In this document: positions 32,535 through 64,000 of the stretch, in pieces
Numbering within the stretch: the stretch's first letter is position 1
How the letters are laid out: the number at the start of each line of letters is the position of its first letter
Source: Paraspadella gotoi
Lineage: Eukaryota; Chaetognatha
DNA length: 64,000 nt
NCBI GenBank assembly: GCA_051294375.1
Contig: CM119265.1
Location: 14,458,414 to 14,522,413 of the forward strand
Reading direction: 5' to 3'
Translations under genes and position numbers: made by a program
Notes under the pieces: generated by a model
What the model was told of the DNA's origin: nothing
The model's database searches: none
Seen by the model: only the letters and a program-made list of their open reading frames with translations

Positions 32535-35500
32535 TTATGATTTGATATTCTTGGTCCCTTTAGATGTTCCCCCTTTGTTGGCTTGGCCGTCCAACGCTGA
32601 CGACCCGGGGTTTCCTTCGATCTCAACGTCGTCGGGGTGACACGCAACACGCTCAATGTCGTCTAAACTAGAATTTTCCACTCGTTGTTCTAAATCCTAA
32701 TTAGGTAAAAAGAATTAATTTGAAAGGATGCTCCATTTCCAGTCGAGTGTTGCACGATTTTTAAAAATTATTATTTTAATACTTAATTAATAATTGTAGA
32801 GTCATCGCATGTACTGTTTAAATAAAAGAAATTACTGCGCTTGAACCCAAATTCGACGTTTCTTAATCAATTAAGTCAATTTTAATTTAAAGATTATCCC
32901 CTGCAAATAGTGATTAAAGATTTTAGCAGTGTTCCAAGAGTTTCCAACCTTGCAGAATTGGTCAACGATCTTGTCTAAGTCGCTTGGAGAGAAATGCGGC
33001 TTCAAATCTATCCGAAGTTGCTCGACCAAGCGAGTCTTGGCCTTTGACTCTTCTAAGCGGAAGGCTCTTCCTTCGGGCTTTTTGATGGTCAAGTGAATCT
33101 TCGTGCCGGCGACAATATCGTAATCACAGAGACACTGAGCGTCCGCCAGAATCTTACCCTGAATAAATAAAAATGAAACAAGTTTGAGCAAACAATGTCG
33201 GATCGGCCTACGAAAATTAATTAATTAATTTTAATATTTAATAATTATAAATTTATATACAGCTTATCATCATCGATGTCCTTAAAATAAAGTAAATATG
33301 ACTTATATTTTTTCCATTTAAACTCATTTCCACTGGCACAAATCCGTCAAAACTTTATATCTAGCTTCTTCACACATTTCCTTCCCGCTCACAAAATTTC
33401 ATCTCAATCTATTATAGGTTAAAATAAGTAAAAAGAGTCAAGTAAATGTGACTCATATTTTTTTCATTTAAACTCATTTCCACTCGTACCGAAACTTTAT
33501 ATCAAGCTTCGTCACACATTTTCCTACCCACACACAAAATTTAAACTCAATCTATCCATCCAATTATTATTAATTAGAGTATTTATTGGTTAAAATAAGT
33601 AAAAAGATTTTAGTAAATGTGACTTATGTTTTTTCCATTTAAACTCATATCCACTCACACGATTCCATTGAAACTTTATATCCAGCTTCATCACACATGT
33701 TCCTACCCATACACAAAATTTCATTCCGATCCAACCAGCCAATCACGAGTTATTGGTGCTTTTTGCTAAGGTGGGACGGATGGATGGATTGATTGACAGA
33801 TTAATTAATGATTAATTAATTGACTAATTGATTAATTAATTATTTTATTTATTAATACATCCTGCATATACATTTAATATAAAAGGAAAAAAAATCATAA
33901 TCGATTAGTGAAACAGGTTTTTTGTTTTTTTCCATTTAAACTCATTTCCACTCAAACGATTCCATCGAAACTTGGTTTCCTGTTCATACACACACTTTAC
34001 TACTCGCATACAAAATTCCAGGTCAATCGCCCCATCCACTCATGAGCAATTGGTGTTCAAATAGTGAATTTTTTTTTTTTTTTCCATTTAAACTCATTTC
34101 CACTCGGACGATTCCATCGAAACTTTATATCCAGCTTAATCACACACTTCCCTACCCACACACAAAATTTCATTTCAATCCATCCATCCAATCACGAGTA
34201 ATTGGTGTTTTTTGCTAAGGTGGGACGGACGGACAGACGGACATCATTTTTTTTGCATAATTTATCATAATTCGATGTTCTGACATGATATAAGTTAATG
34301 CCCGACAATATTGAGGGGGCAGACCGACGGACCGACAAAGTGAATTATAGAGTCGGGATCTGCTGATAAGCAGATCCGACTAAAAAAAAATAAAAATCAA
34401 AGGCTTTCTGAAAAAAGTATTGCGAAACAAATTACTAACAACGGCTAGGCGAGGCAACGCTTCTGAAACTTTTACGAAATCAATTTCTTTAGGTTTAGTC
34501 AAGAAAAAGGGAATAAAATAGCGGCATAGGCAACAAAATAGGCATAACCAAATCCACTCTTATTTAAATTCTGAATTCTTTCTTCGAGGTTAACGTCTAT
34601 TATCGAAATCAAATAAGATGGGGGACGAAGAGGCCCCTGCTGAAGGAGCCGAAATGAACCCCAAGCCTGGTTGGTTTCCAACTTGAGGTGTATTTGTTTA
34701 TACTCGTGGACGCTAATCCTTTCCTTTTTCTTAGGCGAAACTAAGAAAAAACAAACTTTTGCCGAGGGAGTCGCGGAAGCCAAAAGAAACAACAAAGGCG
34801 GATCCTTCGTCAAGAGCTACTTTTTAGTTTTGTGCGGTAATAAAAGAGCTACAAGAATACTATACCCCAGAGGGCCTTTGTAAGACGACTTTCTTAAAGC
34901 TTATACCTACTGACATTTTTCCAGCAACGACCGCGATTACCATTTGCCTCTTGCTATTAATGTCCATTCCAATCACCATGATAGGTGAGGTTCTAGAAGA
35001 AAAGCGGTACACGACTACACGTTCTCTTTTCACGCTTTGTTCAATCTATTACCTCTACAGGAATGGGCGGTGCCTACATTGACAAGTGTCCCCGCGAAAG
35101 GATGATCCCCATATTCCTCATAGTGTTCGGGGTTTTCGCCGTGGTCGCCATATTGTTGTCAATTCCGCTTCATTGTCAGGCTTCCCACTATCACAGTGAC
35201 GAGAAACATATCCTTCTGATCTGCCTCTGCTGCGTCGTGTGCGTCTTCGAGATCTTTCTCTTCATCTGGTTCCTCGCCGGAAACGTCTGGGTTTTCAGGT
35301 GTGCTTTTCCTGACGGGAGCGACTTTCTAAATCCGTAGCCGTCATGTCTTTTCTTTTTCGCTCTCAGGATAAACATGCCCACACAAGCGGAATGCGACAC
35401 AGACCTGTACCTCTTCTCATTTTGGATCATTATCGTCATCTACATCCTTGTCATACTCTTAATCGTCATCCTTTGCTGCATAACTCTCATTATCATTGCA

Positions 35501-35717
35501 AAAGCCAACAAGTCAGTTTCGAGATAAGACATTCGTATAGTTTAACGTGAAATAATGGATTTTCCTTCCTATTCCTTACCTTAAAGACAAGCCGCTGATG
35601 ATCAACAGGCACGTCAAAATGACGCGAAAGAAGACGCTTGATAGCGGAGATGGTGTAGTCGGCCTCTACTTCCAAGTCACACTCTTGGCCGGCGATGAAC
35701 TTGATGGTCACGATCAT
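32535..35717 (-). CDS. UBL4A: Ubiquitin-like protein 4A (UBL4A/Get5), 3 exons, 169 aa
   Basis: Component of the cytosolic BAG6-UBL4A-GET4 complex that hands tail-anchored proteins to the GET/TRC40 pathway. Exons: 35580-35717 (46 codons), 32949-33158 (70 codons), 32535-32696 (53 codons plus stop); all in phase 0. Residues 1-76 are the ubiquitin fold: MIVTIKFIAGQECDLEVEA, then QRLVFK joined exactly across intron 1 to GKILADAQCLCDYDI, as in vertebrate UBL4A. The C-terminal Tugs segment that binds BAG6 is present: HFSPSDLDKIVDQFCK joined across intron 2 to DLEQRVENSSLDDIERVA. A Gly/Ser/Lys-rich tail of about 35 residues after it is longer than in vertebrates (157 aa). The ubiquitin-type GG end is absent, as expected for a UBL domain. 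Intron 1 (33159-35579) contains a whole gene on the other strand. Its start faces IRP1 head to head. Confidence 0.92.
33178..34385. mobile_element. Repeat element with internal ~170-bp tandem units, in UBL4A intron 1
   Basis: Starts with AACAAGTTTGAGCAAACAAT and GTCGGATC, ends with GGATCTGCTGATAAGCAGAT and CCGACT. Inside, a unit with TTTCCATTTAAACTCATTTC, CATCGAAACTTTATATCCAG, CACACAAAATTTCAT and CAATCACGAG recurs about five times (near 33,310, 33,470, 33,640, 33,930, 34,090), followed by GGGACGGACGGACAGACGGA. Copies or parts occur at 40,263-40,960, 50,092-51,330 and 58,790-59,085. Family unknown; mobile by inference from dispersed copies with shared ends. Confidence 0.65.
34618..35527 (+). 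CDS. TMEM272-like four-pass membrane protein, 5 exons, 203 aa
   Basis: Small integral membrane protein of unknown function. Exons: 34618-34669, 34735-34836, 34925-34984, 35061-35298, 35368-35527; phases agree and give 203 residues. The first ~45 residues are a charged cytosolic head (GETKKKQTFAEGVAEAKR). Four hydrophobic segments follow at about 45-71, 85-108, 118-148 and 166-196. Family hallmarks are GMGGAYIDKCPRERMIPIFL (the 'CP...IPI(Y/F)LIVFG' block), WFLAGNVWVFR, and LYLFSFWIIIVIYIL, which match vertebrate TMEM272 in order. The gene lies wholly inside intron 1 of UBL4A on the opposite strand and its stop is 53 bp from the UBL4A exon 1 boundary. The name rests on motif recall; the membrane topology is clear from sequence. 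Confidence 0.85.
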
Positions 35718-36382
35718 ATCGATGGTTTTTATTTATTTATTTTTTTTTTTAATATGGGATTAACGGCGAAGAGACGCGCGCGACACGAAAATCTTAATCT
35801 TCCCTCTTGAAATTTTTTAGTCACTTTTTTTTAAGTAATAAAACGTAATTTATTCTGTGTAGTTGTGTGCTATATTTTAGCATTTATGAGTGTGAGTGGA
35901 TAGAGCGAGACAGAGCGAGAGTCACTCAGATTCGGTTTGGTCGGTAGACGTCACCTCCTCCTCTTTGTTGACGAGTCACGACGACGACGACGACGCGAAC
36001 AAAAAGACAATCCAATTCTCGACTCATTTTTTTGCTCCGTCGGACGAAGACGAAGAACTCTGGACTTAGTCTGCACTCATCCAAGCCGCAGCAGCCGCTC
36101 CTCCACCCTGTTCCACGGTTTCCGACCCCCACCACCTCCGGGTTATCTCGTGCCGAGATAGATTATCGAATTAGAAACGAAGGTTAAGTTCGGTGAAATT
36201 GAAATGGACAAAGTTTGGTATTTTGCACTGCACGACGAAGCATCGAGAAAAGGAAGGTTTCCTTCCACGCTGGCAACTAGGGGCGTTCGACGACTTTTGC
36301 CTCCGAAGTAGCGAAAGGCGAAAGAGAAAATATATCTTCCTCTCGGGTTCGAACGACTCGGCACCGCTCAACTGATTTCCTG
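35718..36382. promoter_or_regulatory. Head-to-head (bidirectional) promoter region UBL4A / IRP1
   Basis: 665 bp separate the start codons of UBL4A (-) and IRP1 (+). The interval is richer in GC than its flanks at about 35,930-36,360, with GACGACGACGACGACG repeats and purine-rich blocks. No TATA box is convincing. Short open frames on both strands here have biased composition and look like 5' UTR. I saw no obvious iron-responsive element (CAGUGN hairpin) here. Confidence 0.5.
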
Positions 36383-63976
<27,594 letters not shown>

Positions 63977-64000
63977 GTAAGCCGTGGGGGGGGGGAGGTT

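Noticed and set aside
33290-34250. CRISPR-like array from regularly spaced repeats
   Set aside because: The ~170-bp units are contiguous and diverged, in a eukaryotic intron, without unique spacers of constant size.

Overview
The window is a metazoan nuclear genomic segment. Its genes are split by many mostly canonical GT-AG introns, its spacers are AT-rich, and it carries many small transposable elements. Genes lie inside the introns of other genes. The proteins are animal orthologues (KCC cotransporter, IRP1, UBL4A, TMEM272-like, CYB5RL), which points to an invertebrate. I cannot name the phylum from sequence alone. Four runs of N and a large inverted duplication show that this is a draft assembly.

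Layout. 1,162-3,238 (+): hydroxypyruvate isomerase homologue, 5 exons, 275 aa. 3,755-22,787 (+): K-Cl cotransporter, at least 30 exons, 1,227 aa by my splice model, with introns full of SINE/MITE-like repeats and a 5'-truncated LINE. 22,788-30,762: gene-poor spacer with a decayed LTR-retrotransposon integrase piece, a fold-back element carrying a hammerhead-ribozyme core, a tRNA-derived SINE and a hAT-like MITE with its 8-bp target duplication. 30,763-31,743 (-): single-exon CYB5RL-like reductase. 32,535-35,717 (-): UBL4A, 3 exons, with a complete 5-exon TMEM272-like gene on the other strand inside its intron 1. 35,718-36,382: a 665-bp head-to-head promoter region. 36,383 to the window end (+): cytosolic aconitase/IRP1, 17 exons seen, still open at its 3' end.

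The IRP1 gene hosts three genes on the opposite strand: a proline-rich ankyrin protein in intron 7, an MBOAT1/2-type lysophospholipid acyltransferase in intron 9, and a MATH-BTB protein in intron 15. The region 42,743-58,784 is a roughly 7.8-kb-arm inverted duplication. The left arm has intact coding frames for IRP1 exons 10-13 and, apart from one apparent missing base, the MBOAT gene. The right arm repeats all of this in reverse with many frame-breaking differences, so it is probably an assembly fold-back or a decayed palindrome.

The most novel object is the MBOAT gene. Between two conserved family motifs it carries about 440 extra residues. These are encoded by a run of tiny frame-preserving acidic exons plus two large exons, each coding five copies of a roughly 20-residue helix-like repeat. 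The exon block (acidic micro-exon, basic micro-exon, repeat exon) has itself been duplicated. I know of no MBOAT enzyme with such an insert.
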